Below are positions 24,990-32,946 of a stretch of 64,000 bases of DNA, piece by piece. The stretch comes from CAVVSD01 sp963837655. Its GTDB lineage: Bacteria > Actinomycetota > Thermoleophilia > Solirubrobacterales > Solirubrobacteraceae. The DNA lies in the NCBI GenBank assembly GCA_963837655.1, contig CAWIOK010000006.1, positions 377,458-441,457 on the forward strand, written 5' to 3'. Made by a program: the position numbers and the translations under genes. Positions within the stretch are counted from its first letter, which is position 1. Every line of letters starts with the position of its first letter. The notes under the pieces were generated by a model that ran no database searches, was not told the DNA's origin, and saw only the letters and a list, made by a program, of their open reading frames with translations.

Positions 24990-25926
24990 TCGCAGCCTCT
25001 TCGATCCCGGCCATCCGCCGGGTGTTCGTGACGGCGACCATGCGCACGTCGTCTTCAGAGAATCCCGCATCGAGCATCAGGTCCACCATGAGCGGCAGAC
25101 CGTCCTCGACGGGCGGGTTGGTGCGCTGACCGAGGTCCGTGGAGAGCAGGTTGCTCTCCACCCCGGTCGCGCGGATGCCCTGCAACATCTGCTCCCACGG
25201 CGCCTTGGCGGTGTGGAAGGTGACGAAGCACCGCTCCATCAGCGCGCCCAGGCGCACGAGGGCGAGCTGATCATCGACGCTCAGCCCCTGGGACGGGAAG
25301 TCGGGGTGCGTCACGACGATGTCGCGCACGCCGCGCTCCGCGGCGGCCCCGACCACGGCGAGGATCTCGTCGCGCCCGAGATGCCCGGTCGCCAGCTGCA
25401 TGCCGTGGCCGGCGATCACCTCGAGCACCTGCTGGAGCTCCTCGACGATCCCCCCGGTCTCGTCGAGCACCTCGACCGGCCGGCCGTCGATCCCCTGCGC
25501 GCGCAGCTCCTGTTGCATCTGCGCCCACGCTGGCAGGTTCGCGCGGGGCTCGGGATCGACGCGCCCGGCCGTCTCGTTCGCCGCGTCGACGGTCGGCAGC
25601 CAGACCGTCCGCGCGCCCTCACGCGCCGCGATCTCGACAGCCAGCGGGTTGAGTCCGCCGACCGCGTTGTTCAGCACGATCCCACCCAGGCACCGCACGC
25701 CGCCGGGCGCAACGCGCGTCACGACGCTCGCGCGCTCGGCGGTCGGGTTGTAATGCGACTTGAGGAGGAACCCGGCCAGTCCGCGCTCGGCGAAGATCCC
25801 AGCGAGCGTCACGTCGTCGACGCGGCGCGGGATGAGATCCGGTCCGACGTGCACGTGCGTGTCGAAGCCCCCGCGGACGAGCTCACGGGCTCGCTCACTG
25901 GGGACACGATCCGCTGCGACGACCAA
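24982..25926 (-). CDS. DUF6282-type metal-dependent amidohydrolase-like protein
   Basis: A 314-residue TIM-barrel protein with amidohydrolase-like metal motifs: DTHVHVGPDLIPRR near residue 21 (His-x-His), LLKSHYNPTAER, LATGHLGRDEIL, IVVTHPDFPSQGL and LLSTDLGQRTNP. The layout resembles lactonase members of the superfamily. It is co-translated with the GalB-like gene. In protocatechuate 4,5-cleavage the enzyme before the hydratase is a lactonase (LigI) opening 2-pyrone-4,6-dicarboxylate, so this protein is a candidate for that step, although it is not a LigI orthologue. Its true substrate is unknown. Confidence 0.72.
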   Translation of the reverse strand: MVVAADRVPSERARELVRGGFDTHVHVGPDLIPRRVDDVTLAGIFAERGLAGFLLKSHYNPTAERASVVTRVAPGGVRCLGGIVLNNAVGGLNPLAVEIAAREGARTVWLPTVDAANETAGRVDPEPRANLPAWAQMQQELRAQGIDGRPVEVLDETGGIVEELQQVLEVIAGHGMQLATGHLGRDEILAVVGAAAERGVRDIVVTHPDFPSQGLSVDDQLALVRLGALMERCFVTFHTAKAPWEQMLQGIRATGVESNLLSTDLGQRTNPPVEDGLPLMVDLMLDAGFSEDDVRMVAVTNTRRMAGIEEAANE

Positions 25927-25937
25927 CAGCCCTGCTC

Positions 25938-27332
25938 CTACTTCGCGCCCAGCGCGCTCGCGCGGGCCTCCGCGATGGTGCGCGCTCCCTCCTCGCCCAC
26001 GAGCAGATCCGGACGCAGGGTCCCGCTCGCGACGAGGTCGAGCGCGGGGAAGCGTGCGGTCGCGGTGAGGTTGCGGTCGAGGACGACGACGGTCGTCTCG
26101 CCCCCCAGCGGCTCCGACGCGGTGGCGATGACGGTCAGCGAGCCACCGTCGTTGATCGCCCGCGCAGCGCCCAGCGCCTTGCGCGCGGTCAGGCCCGGCA
26201 GCCCGTCGAGCGTGTCGATGAGCAGCACGGCGTGCCCGCCGCGAGCGGCCTGCCGGCGCGCGGCGTCCACTGCGCGGTCCACGGCCTGGCCGCGGGTATC
26301 CGCGGACGCCGAGAACGACAGCGACACCTGCGGCTCGATGCCGTCGGAGGTCCAGCCCGCGAGCTCCTCGGGGCGCACGCCGGCGAGCACGACGCTCACG
26401 TCGACACCGTCCTGGGCCTGCAGCGCGACGGCCAGCAGTCGCAGCGCCTCGCTCTTGCCCGCGAACGCCGGGCCGGCGATGGTCACGCGCGACCCGCGGC
26501 CGATCGGCGTCAGGTGCACGATGGCCCCGAGCGTCGGGTCGTCGCCGCCCAGCGCGAAGCGCTCGGTCGGGAACGCGGCGGGGAGGTCCTCGAACGGCGT
26601 GCCCTCGGCGACCTCGTCGGCCGGACGGCCGTTGATGGTGTCGACACGGACGAGCGACGGGTAGCGCTCCGAGCGGCGCGGCGCGCGCACCGGGCCCGTG
26701 ACGGTGTCCCCGTCGACGAGCTCGCAGCGGCGCACCTGCGCGGCCGAGATGTAGACGTCGCCGTCGGAGGGATCCGGCGGCGAGACACGCAGGAAGCCCG
26801 AGCCGTTGCCGAGCAGGTCGACGACGCCCTCTGTGGTCGCGTCGGCCGTCGGTGCGGCCGGCACATCCTTGACGTCCTTGGAGTCCTTGGAGTCCTTGGA
26901 GTCCTTGGACTCCTCCTCGCCCGGATCCGAGTCGCGCACGCGGCGACCGCGCCCACGCCCGCCGCGGCGGGTGCGGCGGGGCGCGTCGTCGTCCTCGTCC
27001 TCCGTGTCGGCCTCGGCGGCCTCCGGCTCGGCCTCGGCCTCGGCCTCCGGCTCCGGCTCCGCGGCGGGCTTGGCCCTCGCGCGGGAGCGGCTGCGGGTCC
27101 GGGCCGCGGCGACGACCTCGGTGCCGTCGTCCTCCTGCGTCGCGGACTCGGCCGCCCCGGCCTCCTCCTCCTCGGCGGCGGCGAGGCCGTCGGGATCCTG
27201 GCGGCCGAGGATCGCCTCGACCAGCGCGGCCTTGCGCAACCGGCGGAAGCCGTCGATGCCGAGCTCGGAGGCGATCTCGTGAAGGTCGGCGAGCGGACTG
27301 GACTCGAGCGCCGAGCGGGTGAGAACTGCCAT
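25938..27332 (-). CDS. rho: Rho-like transcription termination factor with altered catalytic residues
   Basis: A 464-residue Rho homologue. It has an N-terminal SAP-like Rho_N helix pair (LADLHEIASELGIDGFRRL), a charged Ala/Glu/Arg insert typical of actinobacterial Rho, an RNA-binding cold-shock domain (GNGSGFLRVSPPDP, VYISAAQVRRCELVDGDTV) and a RecA-like core. Walker A is GPAFAGKS (Lys293). The usual IDERPEE becomes AGVRPEE, replacing the catalytic Glu by Val319. The arginine finger SGTR is SGTL-R. About 20 residues of the R-loop region and the final helices are absent. The start has a perfect AGGAGG eight bases upstream. It may be an inactive or regulatory paralogue. Confidence 0.85.
   Translation of the reverse strand: MAVLTRSALESSPLADLHEIASELGIDGFRRLRKAALVEAILGRQDPDGLAAAEEEEAGAAESATQEDDGTEVVAAARTRSRSRARAKPAAEPEPEAEAEAEPEAAEADTEDEDDDAPRRTRRGGRGRGRRVRDSDPGEEESKDSKDSKDSKDVKDVPAAPTADATTEGVVDLLGNGSGFLRVSPPDPSDGDVYISAAQVRRCELVDGDTVTGPVRAPRRSERYPSLVRVDTINGRPADEVAEGTPFEDLPAAFPTERFALGGDDPTLGAIVHLTPIGRGSRVTIAGPAFAGKSEALRLLAVALQAQDGVDVSVVLAGVRPEELAGWTSDGIEPQVSLSFSASADTRGQAVDRAVDAARRQAARGGHAVLLIDTLDGLPGLTARKALGAARAINDGGSLTVIATASEPLGGETTVVVLDRNLTATARFPALDLVASGTLRPDLLVGEEGARTIAEARASALGAK
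26874..26909 (+). repeat. Four tandem 9-bp units inside the rho-like gene
   Basis: GTCCTTGGA is repeated four times without error on the plus strand. On the coding strand it encodes the SKD triplets in the charged linker of the Rho-like protein (SKDSKDSKDSKD). Exact short tandem repeats in frame expand or contract by slippage in multiples of three residues without breaking the gene, so linker length may vary among strains. Confidence 0.9.
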
Positions 27333-27426
27333 GGTGTTCCTCCTGAAGTGATGGGACGGGTCGTGGGCGTCCGGCCGCGTGGGACAGCGGCAGGCGACCC
27401 CTGCGCTCCTCAGGCTACCTGTCGGC

Positions 27427-28347
27427 TCAGTCGGATGGCGCCACGCGCCGCAGCTCCTCGGGGAGGTGCAGGTCGCGTCGCACCGGAACGTGTCCCCGCA
27501 GCGCATCGCGCACCGCCAGGAAGTCGTCGGCCTCGCGGACGTCGTGGACACGCGCCACATGCGCGCCCCGGTCGGCGCCGTCGCCCAGAGCGGCGAGCGT
27601 CCCGGCGAGGCGCTCGCGGGGTCCGCGGCCCGTGAGCGCGCCGAGCGCGTCCTTGCGCGAGATCGCCAGCAGGATCGGGCGCTCCAGGGCGTGCAGCTCC
27701 TCCAGCCGGCCGAGGACCTCCAGCGTCTGCGCGGGCGTCTTGGCGAAGTCGGGACCGGGGTCGACCATGATCTGCTCCGGTGCGACGCCGCGCGACGCCG
27801 CGACCTCCATCCGCTGGCGCAGGAACCCCACGACATCGGCGACGACGTCGTCGTACAGATCGGGGTCGAGCACCTTCGTCTTGGGCGCCGCACGGGTGTG
27901 CATGAGGACCAGGGCTGCCCCGGTGCGGGCGCAGACGTCCGCGAGCTCCGGGTCGCGCAGCCCGCTGATGTCGTTGACGATCGAGGCGCCGGCCGCCACG
28001 GCCGCCTCGGCCACGGCCGGCTTGTACGTGTCGACCGAGATGACGACGTCGCCCCCCAGCGCGCAGACGCCCTCGATCACCGGCACGACACGACCGATCT
28101 CCTCCTCGGCGTCGACCGCAGGGCGGTTGGTCACGTTGGACTCGCCGCCGATGTCGATGATCCGCGCGCCCTCTGCCACGAGCGCTCTGGCCCGCGCCAT
28201 GCGGGCGTCGAGCGTGCGCTCGCCGGGCGCGTCGGAGAACGAGTCGGGCGTCGCGTTCAAGATGCCCATCAGCGCCATGGGCTCGCGCGCGCCGCCCAGC
28301 TCCAGGACGCGCCCGCGGGCGTGCAGCACACGGCGCGGCGCGTTCAC
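27427..28347 (-). CDS. folP: Dihydropteroate synthase
   Basis: A 306-residue protein. Signature motifs are MGILNATPDSFSD (pterin and pyrophosphate site), ARIIDIGGESNVTNRPAV, ISVDTYKPAVAEAAVAAGASIVNDISG, VLMHTRAAPKT and VDPGPDFAKTPAQTLEVL. It condenses 4-aminobenzoate with hydroxymethyl-dihydropterin pyrophosphate in folate synthesis and is the target of sulfonamides. The GTG start overlaps the stop of the preceding secreted-protein gene by 4 bp, an odd pairing. The C terminus carries an extra DHFR-unlike tail (ARVHDVREADDFLAVRDALRG) usual in actinobacterial FolP. Confidence 0.93.
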   Translation of the reverse strand: MNAPRRVLHARGRVLELGGAREPMALMGILNATPDSFSDAPGERTLDARMARARALVAEGARIIDIGGESNVTNRPAVDAEEEIGRVVPVIEGVCALGGDVVISVDTYKPAVAEAAVAAGASIVNDISGLRDPELADVCARTGAALVLMHTRAAPKTKVLDPDLYDDVVADVVGFLRQRMEVAASRGVAPEQIMVDPGPDFAKTPAQTLEVLGRLEELHALERPILLAISRKDALGALTGRGPRERLAGTLAALGDGADRGAHVARVHDVREADDFLAVRDALRGHVPVRRDLHLPEELRRVAPSD

Positions 28348-30116
28348 TTCTTGCGCGTCACCCGGCGCTCCACGACCGTCTGGTTGCCCGCCTTGTCGAT
28401 GGCGATGACCCTCAGGGAGGCGCTGCGCTTGTAGCGATGCGTGACCGACCCGCGGTTGGACCGCAGCGTCTGGCCCTTGGCGCCGTCGCCGAAGTCGACG
28501 CGCACGCGTGAGAAGCCGGACGAGCCGAGGGGGCGGCGCACGTCGCGGGCGCTCCAGCGGATCTTGGAGATGCCACCCTCACGCTCGACGCGCACGGTCA
28601 GCTGCGGCGGCGTCATGTCGATGCGGACGGTCTTGGACTTCGAGCGCGTGCTCTGCCCGCGGATGTCCGTCGCGATGACGCGCCACGTGCGGCGGCCTTC
28701 GGGCAGGGGCCCCGTGGCGCGGAACACGTTGTTGGCCGACTGCCCCACGACCTTGTTGCCGATGAGCACGGTGTACGTCAGCGGGCCGAACAGCTCGAAG
28801 GCGGGCGCCCAGCGCAGCGGCGTCCTCTCGTTGGCCGGGTTGCGCCAGCCGGTGCCCGACGACAGTGCGAAGGCCAGCGGTGCGCGGTCCGCGTAGCCGG
28901 CGACGAGCGTGCGCGCGGCCGCCGAGCCCTGAGTCCACACGACGACGCCGTCGTCGGCCCGGTCGACCTCCGCTGCCAGGCCGCCATCGACGTCCACCGG
29001 GCCGAGCTCGGGCCGCGTCAGCGCCACGTCGGGCAGCGCCGTGCCGGCGTCGAACTGGCGCAGGCCGACACCGGTCGGCTGCGCGAAGGCGATCATGCCG
29101 TCGCTGTTCTCCGCCATCGCTGGAGCGGTCAGCGTGCCGCCGCCCGGGCCGACGCCGAACGCCTGGCCGAGCAGGTCGTTGTGCAGCACCGACCCGATGC
29201 CGCTCGCGCCGCCCGTCGAGGACAGCAGCCCCTCGCCGCGGCCGCTCAGGGCGACCTTCGGGTCGGTGGCGGCGTTGCCGCCGTCCGCGGGCACGGCGTC
29301 GTCGAACGCGGTGCCGCGCTGGCGGCGGGCCAGCGTGCGCGACACGCCGTCGATCGTCTGGCGGAACGTCACCCACGCGAAGCTGGAGTCGTCCTCGGCG
29401 TCGACCTCGGGGGTGTCGGCCGACCCGCCCGTCGGCAGCGTGAGGTCCTGCGGCGCCGTGGAGAGGCTCATGCCGAAGACCTTGCGCGCGAGCACGTGCG
29501 TGCGGCCGTCGATGCCCTGCTCACCCCACGTGATGATCCCGACGCCGTCCGCGCTCACCGCGACCTTCGAGCGCAGCACCCCGGTGCCCGCATTCGCGCC
29601 CGGCTCGACGTCAGCGGGGATCGGCAGCAGCGCCCAGGCGTTCGTGCGGCGGTCGAGCCGCGTGACGACCACGTTGCCCGCCTGCGTGAAGGTCGCGTAC
29701 GCGGTGCCGTTGATCGACATGTCGGCCGCCGGGTCGGTGCCCGCGCCGAGCAGGACCGGCGCGCCCCACGGCTGGTCGCCGGCGACCTTCAGGCTCGCGT
29801 AGACGAGCCCACCGCTGGAGAAGACGACCGCGAGGCGACCGTTGGCGCCGGCCGCCACCGCCGCGCCCGCCCCCGCGCCGCCGGGGCCGAGACCCTCTGG
29901 CGGCTGGAACTTCCCGCCGATGAACCGTGACACGAACACGCCCTCGGGACGGAGGTAGGCCACCGCGCCCGTGCCGTCGCGGGCGAGATCCAGATCCGCG
30001 ATGCGCAGCCCGGCCGCGGGACCGTCGATCGGATCGCCAGGGAACGTGGCGGCCCGCACGGAGGCCGGGACGACGAGGACGAGGAGCAGCACGAGCAGGG
30101 GCAGGCGACGACGCAT
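28344..30116 (-). CDS. Secreted repeat protein with C-terminal Ig-like domain
   Basis: A 590-residue exported protein. The signal peptide is MRRRLPLLVLLLVLVVPASV with cleavage after VRA. The body is a run of beta repeats of the type GVGIITWGEQGIDGRTHVLAR and GLAAEVDRADDGVVVWTQGS, with recurring xAVxWxQ cores that may form a propeller. The C-terminal 150 residues are Ig-like (GPLTYTVLIGNKVVGQ, then MTPPQLTVRVEREGG and RVRVDFGDGAKGQ, a PKD-like signature). No anchor is visible, so it is probably released. It resembles the protein at 58359-59630 in its repeats. Function is unknown. Confidence 0.72.
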   Translation of the reverse strand: MRRRLPLLVLLLVLVVPASVRAATFPGDPIDGPAAGLRIADLDLARDGTGAVAYLRPEGVFVSRFIGGKFQPPEGLGPGGAGAGAAVAAGANGRLAVVFSSGGLVYASLKVAGDQPWGAPVLLGAGTDPAADMSINGTAYATFTQAGNVVVTRLDRRTNAWALLPIPADVEPGANAGTGVLRSKVAVSADGVGIITWGEQGIDGRTHVLARKVFGMSLSTAPQDLTLPTGGSADTPEVDAEDDSSFAWVTFRQTIDGVSRTLARRQRGTAFDDAVPADGGNAATDPKVALSGRGEGLLSSTGGASGIGSVLHNDLLGQAFGVGPGGGTLTAPAMAENSDGMIAFAQPTGVGLRQFDAGTALPDVALTRPELGPVDVDGGLAAEVDRADDGVVVWTQGSAAARTLVAGYADRAPLAFALSSGTGWRNPANERTPLRWAPAFELFGPLTYTVLIGNKVVGQSANNVFRATGPLPEGRRTWRVIATDIRGQSTRSKSKTVRIDMTPPQLTVRVEREGGISKIRWSARDVRRPLGSSGFSRVRVDFGDGAKGQTLRSNRGSVTHRYKRSASLRVIAIDKAGNQTVVERRVTRKK

Positions 30117-30182
30117 GGTCTCCAGGGGCAGAGGGCGGCCGGACGCGGGTCGCAACCCCGTGCCGCGGGCGAAGTTGCGCAA

Positions 30183-30199
30183 GGGTACGTCCTGTACCC
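30183..30199 (+). promoter_or_regulatory. GGGTAC-N5-GTACCC inverted repeat
   Basis: A perfect 6-bp inverted repeat (30183-30188 and 30194-30199) in the 117-bp gap between the divergent secreted-protein gene (start 30116) and the small membrane-protein gene (start 30234). It lies 67 bp and 35 bp from those starts, a normal operator position. No regulator is encoded next to it. Confidence 0.35.
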
Positions 30200-30233
30200 G
30201 ACGGCGCCGGCGCGAGATAGGCTGACCAGGTCG

Positions 30234-30464
30234 ATGCTCCTCCTGATCGACACGCGACCGGAACCCCCTCGGCGAGAGCCGCCGAACGTGCCCTGGCGGG
30301 GCATCGCGGTGGCCGCGACGAGCATCGGGCTGGGCGTCGGCTCGAGCTTCGCGCACGGCATCACCGCCTACGGCATGCTCGTCGGCGCGGTGACCGCGGC
30401 GGGCATCGGGTTCCGCGGCGGGCCCGGGATCCCGTGGTCGGGCATGCACGACCACCGGCAGTGA
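30234..30464 (+). CDS. Small hypothetical membrane protein
   Basis: A 76-residue protein with a proline-rich head (DTRPEPPRREPPNVPW) followed by two closely spaced hydrophobic stretches (about 22-45 and 48-62) that could form a helical hairpin, and a short HDHRQ tail. It does not match a family I know. It is bounded by a divergent secreted-protein gene and a convergent methyltransferase gene, with a 3-bp gap to the latter. Coding is supported by position, codon bias and a clean ATG; it has no clear Shine-Dalgarno. Confidence 0.55.
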   Translation: MLLLIDTRPEPPRREPPNVPWRGIAVAATSIGLGVGSSFAHGITAYGMLVGAVTAAGIGFRGGPGIPWSGMHDHRQ

Positions 30465-30467
30465 TGC

Positions 30468-31262
30468 TCAGGCCGGCGCCCGGGCGACGAGCGAGTACAG
30501 CAGCGGCAGCGACGGCACACCGGGCGGGAAGCGGTAGATCCCCCCGCTCTCGCGACGCAGCTGCGGCCAGCGCGGGTACAGCGTGTAGTCGAACTCGTGG
30601 AGGAACTCGATCCGAAGGTCGCGCGAGGCGAGCAGGCTGACGACCTTGCCGAGCGGATGCGCCCACTCATCCGTCGTGTTGTGCGCGGTGGTCACCTCGG
30701 CGTCGGTATAGCTGCCCGCCTCCTCGGGCCACTCCCGCGGTCCCTCGTGGAAGTAGTCGTTCGCAACGGTCAGCTCGTCGTCGCCGAAGACCTCGGTGAT
30801 GGGATGGAACTCGACGAGGTACAGGCGCCCTCCCGGCGCGAGCAGCGACCTCACGACGTCCGCCCAGCGCTCGAGGTCCTCGAGCCAGGCCAGCGACCCG
30901 ATGCCGGTGTAGACGATGTCGAACCGGCGCCCCCCGAGGGCCTCGTCGGCACGCATGACGTCGCTCACCACCCACTCCGCCTGCAGGCCGGCACGCTCGG
31001 TGAGGTCTGCGGCGGCCGCCATCGCGGGTGCGGAGAAGTCCAGGCCGGTGACCTGCGCGCCCAGCCGCGCCCACGCCAGGGTGTCGAGGCCGAAGTGGCA
31101 CTGCAGGTGGACGAGCGACAGCCCGGAGACGTTCCCCAGCTCCTCGGCCTCGAAGGGCCGCAGCGGGGACGTCCCGGCCAGGAAGCCGTCCGCGTCATAG
31201 AAGTCGCTCTTCGTGTGGAGCGGGACGCGCTCGTCCCACCACAGGCGGTTGCGTTCGGTCAA
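30468..31262 (-). CDS. Class I SAM-dependent methyltransferase
   Basis: A 264-residue Rossmann methyltransferase. Motif I is LVHLQCHFGLDTLAWARLGA (the usual GxGxG is replaced by QCHFG, seen in the subfamily beginning RLWWDERVPLHTKSDFYD), followed by VTGLDFSAPAMAAA and FDIVYTGIGSLAWLEDL. The start is TTG at 31262, overlapping the PntB stop by 4 bp, so it is expressed with the transhydrogenase operon. The substrate is unknown. Similar small methyltransferases are common in actinobacteria and often lack assigned roles. Confidence 0.82.
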   Translation of the reverse strand: MTERNRLWWDERVPLHTKSDFYDADGFLAGTSPLRPFEAEELGNVSGLSLVHLQCHFGLDTLAWARLGAQVTGLDFSAPAMAAAADLTERAGLQAEWVVSDVMRADEALGGRRFDIVYTGIGSLAWLEDLERWADVVRSLLAPGGRLYLVEFHPITEVFGDDELTVANDYFHEGPREWPEEAGSYTDAEVTTAHNTTDEWAHPLGKVVSLLASRDLRIEFLHEFDYTLYPRWPQLRRESGGIYRFPPGVPSLPLLYSLVARAPA

Positions 31263-32647
31263 AGCTCGCCGAGCTCGCCGGTGATCTCGCTGACGCTGGA
31301 CTTGGCGTCGCCGAAGAGCATCGCGGTCTTCTCGTTGTAGAAGAGCGGGTTGTCGATGCCGGCGAAGCCGCTGCTCATCGAGCGCTTCAGCACGATCACC
31401 GATCTGGAGTCGTCGACGTTGAGGATCGGCATGCCGTAGATCGGGCTGTCGGCCTTGTTGCGCGCGTCGGGGTTGGTGACGTCGTTGGCGCCGATCACGA
31501 GCGACACGTCGGTGCGCGTGAACTCGGGGTTGGCGTCGTCCATCTCCTTGAGCTGGTCGTAGGGCACGTCGGCCTCAGCCAGCAGGACGTTCATGTGCCC
31601 CGGCATCCGGCCCGCGACCGGGTGGATGGCGTAGGTGACCTCAACCCCGCGCTTCTCCAGCGCCTTGGCCATCTCCCGGACCGCGTGCTGGGCTTGGGCG
31701 ACCGCCATGCCGTAGCCGGGCACGACGACCACCTTGCGCGCGTACGCGAGCTGGATCGCCGCGTCGGCGGCGCTCGTGGAGCGCACGATCCTGCCGTCCG
31801 CCGCGCCGTCGGGACCCGCGATCGCGGCCGTGGCGCCGCCGAAGCCGCCCAGCAGCACCGATCCGATCGAGCGGTTCATCGCCTTGGCCATCTGGTCGGT
31901 GAGGATCGTGCCGCTGGCCCCGACGAGCATGCCCGCGACGATCAGCGCCGTGTTGTCCAGCGCGACGCCGGCGGCCGCGGCGCTCAGGCCGGTGAACGCG
32001 TTCAGCGTGGAGATCACCACCGGCATGTCCGCCCCACCGATCGGCAGCACGGCGAGCACCCCCAGCGCCCCCGCGGAGACGAGCAGGACGATGAACAGCC
32101 ACTGGCTGGTCTCACCGGTGAGGATCGCGATCCCGGCCGCGATCGAGATGAGCAGCAGCGCGCCGTTGATGAAGACCCCGCCGGGCAGCTTCAGCGGGCT
32201 GCCGGAGATGAGCTCCTGCAGCTTGCCGAACGCGATGTTCGAGCCCCAGAAGGAGATCGAGCCGACGATCGCGGCGAACACCAGCGGGATCCCGACCTCA
32301 AGCTCGGTGAGATCACCGCCGCTCTCGCGGAACTCCGCCCACGCGATCAGCGCGATCGCGCCGCCGCCGACCCCGTTGAAGAGGGCGACCATCTGCGGCA
32401 TCGCCGTCATCTTCACGTTGCGCGCCGCGGGGACCCCGATCGCCGTCCCGATCACGATGCCCAGCGCGATCAGGCCCCAGTTGCCCGTGTCCTTGCGCAG
32501 CAGCGTCGCGATCACAGCGACCGCCATCCCCACCGCCGCTGTGCGGTTGCCCCTGACCGCCGTCGTCGGGCTGGTCAGCTGCGCCAATCCGATGATGAAC
32601 AGGCTGAACGCGACGATGTACAGGAGGTTGATGACGTCGCTGTCCAT
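31259..32647 (-). CDS. pntB: NAD(P) transhydrogenase subunit beta
   Basis: A 462-residue membrane protein with about nine N-terminal membrane helices (residues 4-260) and the NADP(H)-binding dIII domain at the C terminus (VVVVPGYGMAVAQAQHAVREM, then HPVAGRMPGHMNVLLAEA, VLVIGANDVTNPDA and MPILNVDDSRSVIVLKRS). It couples proton movement to hydride transfer from NADH to NADP. Its start overlaps the downstream codon of the small membrane subunit by 1 bp. Gene order (alpha-1, alpha-2, beta) is the split three-gene form seen in actinobacteria and alphaproteobacteria. Confidence 0.95.
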   Translation of the reverse strand: MDSDVINLLYIVAFSLFIIGLAQLTSPTTAVRGNRTAAVGMAVAVIATLLRKDTGNWGLIALGIVIGTAIGVPAARNVKMTAMPQMVALFNGVGGGAIALIAWAEFRESGGDLTELEVGIPLVFAAIVGSISFWGSNIAFGKLQELISGSPLKLPGGVFINGALLLISIAAGIAILTGETSQWLFIVLLVSAGALGVLAVLPIGGADMPVVISTLNAFTGLSAAAAGVALDNTALIVAGMLVGASGTILTDQMAKAMNRSIGSVLLGGFGGATAAIAGPDGAADGRIVRSTSAADAAIQLAYARKVVVVPGYGMAVAQAQHAVREMAKALEKRGVEVTYAIHPVAGRMPGHMNVLLAEADVPYDQLKEMDDANPEFTRTDVSLVIGANDVTNPDARNKADSPIYGMPILNVDDSRSVIVLKRSMSSGFAGIDNPLFYNEKTAMLFGDAKSSVSEITGELGEL

Positions 32648-32946
32648 CAGCCCTCCTCGTCCGGCGGGCGCTTTCGCCCCTTGAACATCTCCAGCATCCG
32701 GTCGGTGACCAAGAAGCCGCCGACGATGTTGATCGTCCCGAACGCGATCGCGACGACGAGCAGGATCTTGTCCAGCGCGCCCGTCGCCTGCCCGATGAGC
32801 ACCAGGCCACCCAGCAGCACGATCCCGTGGATCGCGTTCGTGCCCGACATCAGCGGCGTGTGCAGCGTGTTGGGGACCTTGGAGATCACCAGGAACCCGA
32901 CGAACCCGGCCAGCACCACGATCGCCAGCTCGGTGACGATGCTCAT
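32647..32946 (-). CDS. NAD(P) transhydrogenase subunit alpha, membrane part (PntAB)
   Basis: A 99-residue protein with three membrane helices (about 4-22, 34-55 and 60-78). The segment VPNTLHTPLMSGTNAIHGI is diagnostic for the alpha-2 membrane domain. ATG 32946 overlaps the stop of the NAD-binding alpha-1 subunit by 4 bp. It forms the proton channel together with PntB. Annotation systems may start it up to 11 codons earlier, but that region lies within the preceding gene. Confidence 0.92.
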   Translation of the reverse strand: MSIVTELAIVVLAGFVGFLVISKVPNTLHTPLMSGTNAIHGIVLLGGLVLIGQATGALDKILLVVAIAFGTINIVGGFLVTDRMLEMFKGRKRPPDEEG

